Shown here piece by piece: positions 35,441 to 47,800 of a stretch of DNA of 64,000 nt; the stretch's first letter is position 1, and the number at the start of each line of letters is the position of its first letter. The translations under genes and the position numbers were made by a program. The notes below the pieces were generated by a model, which worked only from the letters and a program-made list of their open reading frames with translations, was not told the DNA's origin and did no database searches. The DNA comes from Anisodus tanguticus (taxonomy: Eukaryota; Streptophyta; Magnoliopsida; Solanales; Solanaceae), in assembly GCA_034509755.1 (NCBI GenBank), contig CM067543.1, positions 16,616,954 through 16,680,953 of the forward strand. Reading direction: 5' to 3'.

Positions 35441-37495
35441 TACTCCCCTTCTTCAAAAATATTTGTCCTCAAATTCTCATTGTTTAAGTGCATTGATAAG
35501 TTTACAATATGCAATGTTGAACTCCCATCATTGTCCGAAATTCCTTCATTGTATGAGCTTTCTCGGAACCTATCCAATATCTTGAAAGGCCCACACTTCA
35601 AATAATTTTCCCACTAGAGTAAGAAATCATAGGTACAAGAAATGAGTTGTGGCTACCAAATTCTTCACTAAAGGGGTCCATGGGTTCCTTGTCTTGAGTT
35701 AAGATGGAACCAATTTCACCAACCTCACGCTTAACCTCCAATAACACCTCATCATTCAGACTATGGGCAGTAAGGGTGTTACAACCTTGAATGAACTGAT
35801 GACAAAAGGAACCCAAGTCATGTAAGCCTCTTACCGCCCTTACAATGGAATACTCGGGCCAACGTCATGTGGCTCCTTCTTTGGATGGATTGTTATGACT
35901 ATCCTTGGATGATGCTACGTATCCCAAGGACGGTCGTAATGTCTTGTTATGGAAGAGCTTGAGGAGTCACATAGTTCGAATGGAATTGCACCCCTTTCAT
36001 ACAAATCGTGCTCGACCTTGAAGGCCAATATCTTGCAAGGTCCATCCGTCCTTGGCATTCGATTGTCCCTTTCTTCCTTAAGTGTAGTCAAGCCCAATGA
36101 TCCAAACATAAGCCAAGTTAAACGTTCCAAAAAGACCAAGGGTCCCGTGATGCAAAATTCCTTATATGAAAGCAATGGACCTTTGGTCTTGAATTAAGAT
36201 GAGACCAACACCGATTCCTCTAGCATCATGCTCAACTTCAATTAATAACTCCATGGTCGGAATAGGGGAAATAAGGGAACCATTATCTCAGATGAAACGC
36301 TGGTAAAAAAAAAGGCAAGCCATGGAAGTTTCCTACCACACTTCCATTTACATTCTTGGAACAATTCCAGGCAGTTCCTACCTTGGAGGGGCTCTCATGC
36401 ACGCCTTCGGTAAATGCCATGGATTCTTGTGTTATCTCGTGCATGAAACTTTCCGAAGAAATTGGAGCGTTACATTCTCTAAATGACATCACACGCTCCT
36501 CGTACACATCATGCTTGACCTTGGTAGCCATCCCCCATGTATCTCCTTCTCAGGTTCCCCTTTGATGGTATCCTCTCCTTGAGTCTATCTTGTAGAGGAC
36601 TCCCCTTCTTAAATTCTTCTTCTATCTTTTGTGCATTAAGTAAGAGAGTCTCGGTCTTGCGCTTCTCGGAACTTTGGCTTTTTATTTCTTTTACATTACT
36701 CGGTGACAATGGCACCAATCGGATATTGTTGTCATCCTTTCGAAAAGAATAAGTATTCTTTTCTTTAATCGTGTTTCACCTTCCGATGAAGTTGCCAAGG
36801 TCATCCCAATAAAATATGACACACATCCATAGGGTGGATGTCACACCATATTTTCTCTTCATACTTTCCAATTCAAAAGCTAATAAGAGTTTGTTTTTCT
36901 ACTCTTAGCCATTCATCTTGGTTTAGTCGTTGGAGAGTATACGGTGTAGGATGGTTGCGGGAAGGTAGGTCTAATTTTTCACCATCTCTACGGAAGCCGT
37001 ATTGATACATCTTCTTCCGTCAATGATTATGTTGCACACTTTGTCTTTTACTTTGCATCGGGTGTAAAAGAATTGTTCACTTTATGTCTCCTCGTGTTCT
37101 TAAAGTTGAACAGTCAACACATGGTGGAGCACTAAATTTTCACACATCTCCACAATATCATTACCTTCCCCCACATTTTCTTAATTATTAAAATGGATTA
37201 ATGAAGGAGGTACTGCCTTTTTCTTCAAAATGATACAATGCTTTAGTGAAAAGGGTACAACCTTGTTTTTCCTCTAGGATCTCCTCGATTTCGGTTTCCC
37301 TTTCATGTCTTGGGATATTTTTCATAACCCTGGATTCAGCTTTATTCCTCGCAGCATGCTCCGCAAGTTCCTTTCTCAAGGCTTGTTCCCGTTCCGCAAG
37401 AATGTCACTGATGATCGTTCTTAGTTTTTATTTTTTGTTTATGTGAGCCATAATGTCAAAGCGTGGAACGGGATGACCACTCTCTGATACCAATC
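35441..37495 (-). pseudogene. Array internal region 1
   Basis: Minus-strand order from the right: primer site TTGGTATCAGAG (37482-37493), Gag start at 37451 with an early stop and then RKELAEHAARNKAESRV, protease-RT junction pieces, RT/RNase H scraps (ATKVKHDVYEERVMSFRECN; YERGAIPFELCDS), and integrase C-terminus (KCGPFKILDRFRESSYNEGI). It is about 356 bp shorter than regions 2 and 3; the gap sits at a TAGA microhomology (36593-36596). No functional product is possible. Confidence 0.88.
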
Positions 37496-39223
37496 TGATG
37501 TAAGTAAGGAGAGGTGTAAGTGGGTAAGTTGGTCAGAGTTTAGTTGAGTACGGGTCGACACGAAAAATAGGACGGAAATAGGGTTCTTAGGTTTACCGGA
37601 TTCTGCCGGCAGTGTGGTATTTGGTGGTTGTTTTGGGTAGTTTTAGAGAGAGTTGGGTTTAGGCATTTTATGGGGTTAATGTAGAAACGTTGAGGGTTGT
37701 TCTAGTGATCGATCTTTGTTAGTTTAGTGTTGGAGGATGTCGTAAGTTTACTAAAACAGTTAGGTTCTCGATTGGGGTGTGTAGTGGGTTGTTTGGTGTT
37801 GTCAGAATGACACTGGTGATTGTGGACATTTTCTTTTGGTGTATTTGAGTGTGGGTGTTTGGGAAGTCTTATTGGATGTGGTGGTAGAAAGGAGATGGTG
37901 GTTTGAACAAGGAAGGAACATGGGATGCTAGGTGCGAACCCAAGTACAAACCAAGTATAGGAGGGTCGATAAGCAAGGGTAATGACACGAGGGTTTAAAT
38001 GTTTGAGTCGACTCCAAGATGAATTTGGAAAATTAGACAAGGACTAGACTTGAGGTTGCTAAGTACAATCTCGAGTACTAACCAAGTGAGGGTGGCCGGT
38101 AACCTTATGATAGACCCGAGGCTTGCGTTTGGTTCGATCACACAAGTTCCAACGTCCACTTTCACCACGGGGGTTCCTTAAGCTTGGGCTTAGCTAGGTC
38201 ACACAAGTCCTAACCAAACTTACATTGAAGGGACCTTAGGTTGGGTTTAACTAGGTCACACAAGTCCTAGATTCAACTTATACTAAGGAGTTGGTTCACA
38301 CAAGAACCGAAGGCCCATACAAGGACCAACGAAGGTAGACAATACACGAGTTGAATACTTTAATGTTTGAGTAAAACTCAAGTTTTTCTATTCATCATCT
38401 CTGCCTTTTTACAACATCCTAAGGGTCCTATTTATGGTAATACATGGACCTTTCTAGAAGACAAATTAAAGGACAAAAACTACTTGAACCTTTCGGCTAA
38501 GTGTGGACAACTGGAAGAGGGTTTGGGTTAACTTGTGGACGAAGGATGCATGCTTCCTAGACCACTTTTGTGTGTTGACCAAATGGGAAGGGGAATTCGA
38601 CCGCTCCTTCGTGTTCTCTAAGCCTTTCCTTTGTATCTTCATTGTATAACAATGCATGAACTAGTTAGTTGATGAATCATTTTCTTAGAGCACGTGTGAA
38701 AGCTTCTTGATTTTGGAGTGCCTTGGTGAGTAGTTTCGGCCAACTCTTAACCTTCCCTTAGCCAATCTTGATGTCTCCCAGGTAGTCGAGTTCATGAATG
38801 ATTTGTCCATTTGGAATGCACACTTTCTAGATAATTCCTCATCCTTGTCACCTTATCCATTCTCGGCCAAGTCACATTTGGAGGAAGCTCTCGGCCTTAT
38901 CACCCTTTCTCTTACATGATGCATTGATTGTTTCCTAAAGGGAACTAGGGGTTATTACATAGTTTATTGTGTCCTAAGGAAAATATTAACTAATATAGGA
39001 ATTAAACTAAGCTAAAAGAAAACAACACGGTCTCGGCCAAGACCAACAAGAAGGCCAAAAATAAACATGTTTCTCAGATCTTCACGTGACAACTCCAACT
39101 CCACTCTTTTTTCCATGAAACATTAGGCATGTTACCATAGGTCGATCGATAATATTTGGACCTCCGAGCATATTACCTTGAGGACCAATTTTAAACTTAG
39201 AGCTCACGGTCTTTTTTACATCA
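37496..39223 (-). repeat. Array LTR 2
   Basis: 1728 bp with TGATGTAAG...TTACATCA ends. It shares many derived bases with LTR 3 that LTRs 1 and 4 lack, for example GATGAATCATTTTCTTAGAG and the TGTATAACAATGC variant. This grouping of inner LTRs is expected after unequal exchange. Confidence 0.9.
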
Positions 39224-41639
39224 TACTCCCATTCTTCAAAAGAATTTGTCCTCCAATTCTCATCATTTAAGTGCATTGATAAGTTTACAATATGCAATGT
39301 TGAACTCCCATCGTCGTCCGAATTCCTTCCCTTGTATGAGCTTTCTGGAACCTATCCAATATCTTGAAGGGCCCACACTTCAAATAATTTTCCCACTAGA
39401 GTAAGGAATCATAGGTAGAAGAAGTGAATTGTGGCTACCAAATTCTTCACTAAAGGGGTCCATGGGTTCCTATTCTTGAGTTAAGATGGAACAAATTTCA
39501 CCAACCTCACTCTTAACCTCTAATAACACCTCATCATTCGGACTATAGGCAGCAAGGGTGTTACAACCTTGAATGAACTGATGACAAAAGGAACCCAAGT
39601 CATGTAAGCCTCTTACCGCCCTTACAATGGCATACTCGGGCCAACGTCGTGTGGCTCCTTCTTTGGATAGATTGTTATGAATATCCTTGGATGATGCTAA
39701 GTATCGCAAGTACGGTCGTAATGCCTTGTGTATGGAAGAGCTTGGGGACTCACATAGTTCGAATGGCATTGCACCCCTTTCGTACAAATCGTGCTCGACC
39801 TTGAAGGCCAATATCTTGCAAGGTCCATCCATCCTTGGCATTCGATTGTCCCTTTCTTCCTTAAGTGTAGTCAAGCCCAATGATCCGAAAATAAGCCAAG
39901 TTAAACGTTCCCAAAAGACCAAGGGTCCCGTGATGCAAAATTCCTTGTATGAAAGCAATGGACCTTTGGTCTTGAATTAAGATGAGACCAACACCGATTC
40001 CTCTAGCATCATGCTCAACTTCAATTAATAACTCCATGGTCGGAATAGGGGAAATAAGGGAACCATTATCTCAGACGAAACGCTGGTAAAAAAAAGGCAA
40101 GCCATGAAAGTTTCCTACCACACTTCCATTTACATTCTTGGAACAATTCCAGGCAGTTCTTACCGTGAAGGGGCTCTCATGCACTCATTTGGTTGATGTC
40201 GTGTAATCCATGGATTCTTGTGTTATCTCGTGCATGAAACATTCGGAAGAAATTGGAGTGTTACATTCTCTAAATGACATCACACGCTCCTCGTACACAT
40301 CATGCTTGACCTTGGTAGCCATCCCCCATGTATCTCCTTCTCAGGTTCCCATTTGATGGTATCCTCTCATTGAGTCTATCTTGTTGAACCATTTGGCTCC
40401 ATTTGACTCCTAAAAATAAAATTTCCACCTCGTCATAGAAAACATGCATTTCATGTTGTTGCCGATCGCTTGGATGAGATCACATGTGTGACAAAACTCA
40501 TTTCTCTTTTGCACTAACAAGGTGCATGATGTCTCCCTTTCCGGATGGTGTCGATAAGAATGGTGGTTGGGAAATGAACTTCTTTGAAATAAACCAAAAG
40601 CATGTCCAATACCCTCCGTCGATAGATACTCGGTTGTAAGATCACCCGGCAACATATCTTCAAGTTTCTTCACGGGTTCCTTAGGGACGGCATTTCCAAC
40701 CGTGTCCTCCACGAGGCTTTCCTTGCGCACCAATGGAACTAGAGGACTCCCCTTCTTAAATTCTTCTTCTATCTTTTGTGCATTAAGTAAGAGAGCCTCG
40801 GTCTTGCGCTTCTCGGCACTTTGGATTTTTATTTCTTTCACCTTACTCGGTGACAATGACACCTATCGAACATTGTTGTCATCCTTTAAAAAACAATAGG
40901 TATTCTTTTATTTATCATGTTTCACCTTCCGATCAAGTTGCCAAGGTCATCCCAATAAAATATGACAGATATACATAGGGTGAATGTCACACCATATTTT
41001 ATCTTCATACTTTCCAATTCAAAAGCTAACAAGAGTTTGTTTTTCTACTCTTAGCCTTTCATCTTGGTTTAGTCGTTGGAGAGTATATGGTGTAGGATTG
41101 TTGCGGGAAGGTAGGTCCAATTTTTTTACCATCTCTACGGAAGCTGCGTTGATACAATTTCTTCCGTCAATGATTATGTTGCACACTTTGTCTTTTACTT
41201 TGCATCAGGTGTAAAAGAATTGTTCACTTTGTGTCTCCTTGTGTTCTTAAAGTTGAACACTAAACACATGTTGGAGCACTAAATTTTCACACACCTCCAC
41301 AAGATCATTACCCTCCCCCACATTTTCTAGATTATTACAATGGACTAATGAAGGAGGTACTGCCTTTTTCTTCAACATGATATAATGTATTAGTGAAAAG
41401 GGTACAACCTTGTTTTTCCTCTAGATCTCCTTGATTTCGGTTTCCCTTTCATGTCTTGGGCTGTTTTTCAACCCTGGATTCAGCTTTATTCCTTGCAGCA
41501 TGCTCCACAAGTTCCTTTCTCAAGGCTTGTGCATGTTCCGCAAAAATGTCATTGATGATCCTCCTTAGTTTTTCTTTTTTGTTTTTGTGAGCGATACTGT
41601 CAAAGCGTGGGACGGGATGACCTTGATATGATACCAATT
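39224..41639 (-). pseudogene. Array internal region 2
   Basis: 2416 bp with the same content as region 3. The right end has a mutated primer site (TTGGTATCATAT, 41627-41638) and the Gag start (KKEKLRRIINDIFAEHAQAL). Protease-RT linker sequence follows (SLSPSKVKEIKIQSAEKRKT; EPVKKLEDMLPGDLTTEYLS), then two successive RT/RNase H-like stretches and the integrase C-terminal scrap near 39290. All frames are broken. Confidence 0.88.
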
Positions 41640-43660
41640 TGATGTAAGTAAGGAGAGTTGTAAGTTGGTAAGTGGGTCGGAGTTTGGTTGAGTACGGGTC
41701 GACATGCAAATGGGACGGAAATGGGGTTCTTAGGTTTACCGGATTCTGTCGGCAGTGTGGTACTTGGTGGTTGTTTCGGGTAGTTCCAGAGAGAGTTGGG
41801 TTTAGGCTTTTTATGGGGTTATTGTAGAAACATTGAGGGTTGTTCTGGTGATCGAGCTTTGTTAGTTTAGTGTTGGAGGATGTCGGAAGAAGTGAATGGA
41901 TATGTATATGTAATATTTATCAATAGTTCTCATTATTCAGGAATGAAACATAATTATCGGAACGTACCTTAAGCATATCAAATTATGATAGTTTAGAACC
42001 TCTTTTAAGATATTGCTACTTCAGAGACGCATATATATAATGTAAAGAATTTTAACATATATTCTATTGTAGCCATAACAAGCATATGAAAATATAACCT
42101 CTTCTGGTAATCACAGCCATAAATGAATTTAATCATAACGGATTAAGATGTATTATCACTTCTAGTAATCATATATTTCTTACAAACTGTTTAGTGAAAT
42201 AGTTAGGTTCTCAGTTGGGGTGTGTAGTGGTTGTTTGGTGTTGTCGGAATGACACGGGTGATTGTGGACTGTTTCGGTAGATGGCTTTGAGTGTGGGTGT
42301 TTGGAAGGTATTATGGGATGTGATGATAGAAAGGAGATGGTGGTTTGAACAAGGAATGAACATGGGATGTTAGGTGCGAACCCAAGTACAAACCAAATAT
42401 AGGACGGTCGATATAGCAAGGATAATGAGACGAGGGTTTAAATGCTTGAGTCTACATCAAGATGAATTTGGAAAACTGGACAAGGACTAGACTGAGATTG
42501 CAAAGTACAAGCTTGAGTACTAACCAAGTGAGGGTGGCCGGTAACCTTATGATAGACCCTAGGCTTGGTTTGGTTAGATTACACAAGTTCCAACTCCACT
42601 TGCACCAAGGGGTTCCTTAAGCTTGGGCTTAGCTAGGTCACACAAGTCCTAACCAAACTTACACTGAAGGGACCTTAGCTTGGGTTTAACTAGGTCACAC
42701 AAGTCCTAGCTTCAACTTACACTAAGGGGTTGGTTCACACAAATACCAAAGGCCCACACAAGGACCAACTAAGATAGACAATACACGAGTTGAATACTTT
42801 AATGTTTGAGTAAAACTCAAGTTTTTCTATTCATCATCTCTGCCTTTTTACAACATCCTAAGGGTCATATTTATGGTAATACATGGACCTTTCTAGAAGA
42901 CAAATTAAAGGACAAAAACTACTTGAACCTCTCGGCCAAGTGTGGACAAGTGGAAGAGGGTTTGGGTTAACTTGTGGACCAAGGATGCATGCTTCCTAGA
43001 CCACTTTTGTGTGTTGACCAAATGGGAAGGGGAATTCGACCGCTCCTTCGTGTTCTCTAAGCCTTTCCTTTGTATCTTCATTGTATAACAATGCATGAAC
43101 TAGTTAGTTGATGAATCATTTTCTTAGAGCACGTGTGAAAGCTTCTTGATTTTGGAGTGCCTTGGTGAGTAGTTTCGGCCAACTCTTAACCTTCCCTTAG
43201 CCAATCTTGATGTCTCCCAGGTAGCCGAGTTCATGAACGATTTGTCCATTTGGAATGCACACTTTCTAGATAATTCCTCATCCTTGTCACCTTATCCATT
43301 CTCGGCCAAGTCACATTTGGAGGAAGCTCTCGGCCTTATCACCCTTTCTCTTACATGATGCATTGATTGTTTCCTAAAGGGAACTAGGGGTTATTACATA
43401 GTTTATTGTGTCCTAAGGAAAATATTAACTAATCTAGGAATTAAATTAAGCTAAAATAAAACAACACGGTCTCGGCCAAGAACAACAAGAAGGTCAAAAA
43501 TAAACACGCTTCTCAGATCTTCACGTGACAACTCCAACTCCACTCATTTTCCATGAAACATTAGGCATGTTACCATAGGACGATCGATAATCTTTGGAAC
43601 TCCGAGCTTATTACCTGAGGACCAATTTGGAACTTAGAGCTCACGGTCTTATTTACATCA
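41640..43660 (-). repeat. Array LTR 3 with a 300-bp insertion
   Basis: 2021 bp with TGATGTAAG...TTACATCA ends. It is longer than its sisters only because of unrelated sequence at 41890-42189; without this it is about 1721 bp. Confidence 0.9.
41890..42189. other. 300-bp AT-rich insertion in array LTR 3
   Basis: Present only in LTR 3: the sister LTRs read straight through GGAAGTTTACT at this point. It has no ORF, no clear terminal inverted repeats and no certain target duplication. A CTTCTRGTAATCAYA motif occurs twice inside (42103 and 42159). It could be a small non-autonomous element or filler DNA from break repair. Confidence 0.7.
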
Positions 43661-46075
43661 TACTCCCCTTCTTCAAAAGAATTTGTCCTCAAATTCTCAT
43701 CGTTTAAGTGCATTGATAAGTTTACAATATGCAATGTTGAACTCCTATCATTGTCCGTAATTTCTTCCTTGTATGAGCTTTCTCGGATCCTATCCAATAT
43801 CTTGAAGGGCCCACACTTCAAATAATTTTCCCACTAGAGTAAGGAATCATAGGTAGAAGAAGGGAGTTGTGGCTACCAAATTCTTCACTAAAGGGGTCCA
43901 TGGGTTCCTATTCTTGAGTTAAGATGGAACCAATTTCACCAACCTCACTCTTACCCTCTAATAACACCTCATTATTCGGACTATATGCAGCAATGGTGTT
44001 ACAACCTTGAATGAAATGATGACAAAAGGAACCCAGTCATGTAAGCCTCTTACCGCCCTTACAATGGCATACTCGGGCCAACGTCGTGTGGCTCCTTCCT
44101 TGGATGGATTGTTATGAATATCCTTGGATGATGTTAAGTATCCCATGGATGGTCGTAATACCTTGTGTATGGAAAATCTTGGGGAGTCACATAGTTCGAA
44201 TGACATTGCACCCCTTTCGTACAAATCGTGCTCTACCTTGAAGGCCAATATCTTGCAAGGTCCATCCGTCCTTGGCATTCGATTTCCCTTTCTTCCTTAA
44301 GTGTAGTCAAGCCCAATGATCCAAAAATAAGCCAAGTTAAATGTTCCAAAAAGACCAAGGGTCCCGTGATGCAAAATTCCTTGTATGAAAGCAATGGACC
44401 TTTGGTCTTGAATTAAGATGAGACCAACACCGATTCCTCTAGCATCATGCTCAACTTCAATTAATAACTCCATGGTCGGAATAGGGGAAATAAGGGAACC
44501 ATTATCTCTGATGAAACGCCGGTAAAAACAGGTAAGCCATGGAAGTTTCCTACCACACTTCCATTTACATTCTTGGAACAATTCCATGCAGTTCCTACCG
44601 TGGAGGGGCTCTCATGCACTCATTCGGTTGATGCCATATAATCCATGGATTCTTGTGTTATCTCGTGCATGAAACTTTCGGAAGAAATTGGAGCGTTACA
44701 TTCTCTAAATGACATCACACGCTCCTCGTACACATCATGCTTGACCTTGGTAGCCATCCCCCATGTATCTCCTTCTCAGGTTCCCCTTTGATGGTATCTT
44801 CTCGTTGAGTCTATCTTGTAGAACCATTTGGCTCCATTTGACTCCTCATTATAAATTTTCCACCTCGTCATAGAAAACATGCATTTCATGTTATTGCCGA
44901 TCGCTTGGATGAGATCACATGATTGACAAGACTCATTTCTCTTTTGCACTAACAAGGTAGATGATGTCTCCCTTTCCGGATGGTGTCGATAGGAATGGTG
45001 GTTAGGGAATGAACTTGTTTGAAATAAACCAAGAGCATGTCCAATACCCTCCGTCGATAGATACTCAGTTGTAAGATCACCCGGCAACATATCTTCAAGT
45101 TTCTTCACGGGTTCCTTAGGGCCGGCATTTCCAACCGTGTTCTCCACGAGGCTTTCCTTGCGTACCAATGGAACTAGAGGACTCCCCTTTTTAAATTATT
45201 CTTCTATCTTTTGTGCATTAAGTAAGAGAGCCTCGGTCTTGCGCTTCTCGGCACTTCGGATTTTTATTTCTTTCACCTTACTCGGTGACAATGGAACCAA
45301 TTGGATATTGTTGTCATCCTTTAAAAAAGAATCGGTATTCTTTTGTTTATCATGTTTCACATTCCGATCAAGTTGCCAATGTCATCCCAATAAAATATGA
45401 CACACATCCATAGGGTGGATGTCACACCATATTTTATCTTCATACTTGCCAATTCAAAAGCTAACAAGAGTTTGTTCTTCTACTCTTAGCCTTTCATCTT
45501 GGTTTAGTCATTGGAGAGTATATGGGGTAGGATTGTTGCGGGAAGGTAGGTCCAAGTTTTCACCATCTCTACGGAAACCGCGTTGATACAATTTCTTCCG
45601 TCAATGATTATGTTGCACACTTTGTCTTTTACTTTGCATCGGTGTAAAAGAATTGTTCACTTTGTGTCTCCTCGTGTTCTTAAAGTTGAACATTCAACAC
45701 ATGTTGGAGCACTAAATTTTCACACACCTCCATAAGATCATTACCTTCCCCCACATTTTCTTAATTATACAATCGATTAATGAAGGACCTACTGCCTTTT
45801 TCTTCAACAAGATACAATGGATTAGTGAAAAGGGTACAACCTTGTTTTTCCTCTAGGATCTCCTCGATTTTGGTTTCCCTTTCATGTGTTGGGCTGTTTT
45901 TCACAACCTTGGATTCAAATTTATTCCTCGCAGCATGCTCCGCAAGTTCCTTTCTCAAGGCTTGTGCACGTTCCGCAAGAATGTCATTGATGATCCTCTT
46001 TAGTTTTTCTTTTTTGTTTATGTGAGCTATAGCGTCAAAGCGTGGGACAGGATGACCTCGCTCTGATACCAATCT
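43661..46075 (-). pseudogene. Array internal region 3 (most complete)
   Basis: 2415 bp. It has an intact primer site (46061-46072), a Gag start MAHINKKEKLKRIINDILAE-like frame at about 46025-45761, and a protease-RT junction scrap (WCDIHPMDVCHILLGWHWQ) near 45420-45370. RT phrases follow (SNGAKWFYKIDSTRRYHQ), then FYRRFIRDNGSLISPI with EVEHDARGIGVGLILIQDQR. A second RT/RNase H-like run comes next (KVEHDLYERGAMSFELCDSP; FIQGCNTL-like sequence), and then the integrase C-terminus (KCGPFKILDRIRESSYKEEI). Most of RT, RNase H and integrase is missing. Confidence 0.88.
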
Positions 46076-47800
46076 TGATGTAAGTAATGAGAGGTGTAAG
46101 TGGGTAAGTGGGTCATAGTTTGGTTGAATATGGGTCGACACGAAAATGGGACGGAAATGGGGTTCTTAGGTTTCTCGGATTCTGCCGGCAATGTGGTATT
46201 TGGTGGTTGTTTCGAGTAGTTATAGGGAGAGTTGGGTTTAGGTGTTTTATGGGTTTATTGTAGAAACGTTGAGGGTTGTTCTGGTCATTGAGCTTTGTTT
46301 GTTTAGTGATGGAGGATGTCGGAAGTTTACTGAAATAGTTATGTTCTCGGTTGGGGTGTGTTGTGGGTTGTTTAGTGTTGTCGGAATGACACGGGTGATT
46401 GTGGACAGTTTCGGTTGGTGGCTTTGAGTGTTGGTGTTTGAGAAGTCTTATGGAATATGGTGGTAGAAAAGAGATGGTGGTTTGAACAAGGAATGAACAT
46501 GGGATGCTTGGTGCGAACCCAAGTACAAACCAAGTATAGGACGGTCGATATAGCAAGGATAATGACACGAGGTTTTAAATGCTTGAGTCGACACCAAGAT
46601 GAATTTGGAAAATTGGACTAGGACTAGACTGAGGTTGCTAAGTACAAGCTCGAGTACTAACCATGTGAAGGTGGCCGGTAATATTTTGATAGACCCTAGT
46701 TTTGCTTTTGGTTGGATCACACAAGTTCCAACGTCCACTTGCACTAAGGGGGTTCCTTAAACTTTGGCTTAGCTAGGTCACACAAGTCCTAACCAAACTT
46801 ACACTGAAGGGACCTTAGCTTGGGTTTAACTAGGTTACATAAGTCCTAGATTCAACTTACACTAAGGGGTTGGTTCACACAAGAAACAAAGGCCCACACA
46901 AGGACCAACTAAGGTAGACAACACACGAGTTGAATACATTAGTGTTTGAGTAAAACTCAAGTTTTTCAATTCATCAACTCTTCCTTTTTACAACATCTTA
47001 AGGGTCCTATTATTGTAATACATGGACCTTTCTAGAAGACAAATTAAAGGACAAAAACTACTTGAACCTCTCGGCCAAGTGTGGACAAGTGGAATATGGT
47101 TTGGGTTAACTTGGGGAATAAGGATGCATGCTTCCTAGACCACTCTTGTGTGTTGACTGAATGGGAAGGGGAATTTGACCACCCCTTTATGTTCTCTAGG
47201 CCTTTCCTTTGTATCTTCATTGTATAGCAATGCATGAACTAGTTAGTTCATGAATCATTTCCTTGAAGCACTTGTGGAAGCGTCTTGATTTTGGGGTGCC
47301 TTGGTGAGTATATTCAGCCAAGTCTTCACCTTCCCTAAGCAAATATTGATGTCTCCCAAGTAGCCAAGTTCATGAACGATTTGTCAATTTGGAAACCACA
47401 CTCTCTAGATGATTCCTCATCCCTGTCACCTTATCCATTCTCGGCCAAGTCACATTTGGAGGAAGTTTTTAACCTTGTCACCCTTTCTCTTACATGATGC
47501 ATTGATTGTGTCCTAAGGGGAACTAGGGGTTATTACATAGTTTATTGTGTCCTAAGGAAACTATTAACTAATCTAGGAATTAAAGTAAGCTAAAAGAAAA
47601 CAACACGCTCTCGGCCAAGACCAACAATAAGGCGAAAATAAACATGCTTCTCGGATCTTCACGTGACAACTCCAACTCCACTCCATTTTCCATGCCACAT
47701 TAGGCATGTTACCATAGGTCGATCGATAATCTTTGGAACTCCAAGCATATTACCTTGAGGACAAAATTGGAACTTAGAGCTCATGGTCTTTTTTACATCA
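46076..47800 (-). repeat. Array LTR 4 (rightmost, 5' LTR)
   Basis: 1725 bp with TGATGTAAG...TTACATCA ends. Homology to the array stops exactly at 47800, and TGTAA (47801-47805) follows. This copy defines the true LTR boundary, because the other three run into internal sequence here. Confidence 0.92.

Larger units (their letters stand above)
33785..47800 (-). mobile_element. Tandem array of a non-autonomous gypsy element (4 LTRs, 3 internal regions)
   Basis: The order is LTR, internal, LTR, internal, LTR, internal, LTR, all in the same orientation (transcription to the left). Each LTR has the 8-bp inverted ends TGATGTAA...TTACATCA. Each internal region begins, at its right, with an initiator-Met-type primer site and a Gag start beginning MAHINKK or similar. 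TGTAA lies immediately outside both ends (33780-33784 and 47801-47805). The three units share the same coding deletions, so they derive from one defective copy multiplied in place, most simply by unequal recombination between LTRs. Confidence 0.93.

Noticed and set aside
33785..47800. Satellite DNA or segmental gene duplication
   Set aside because: The units have LTR ends, tRNA primer sites and pol remnants, and the array has a target duplication, so it is a retrotransposon array.
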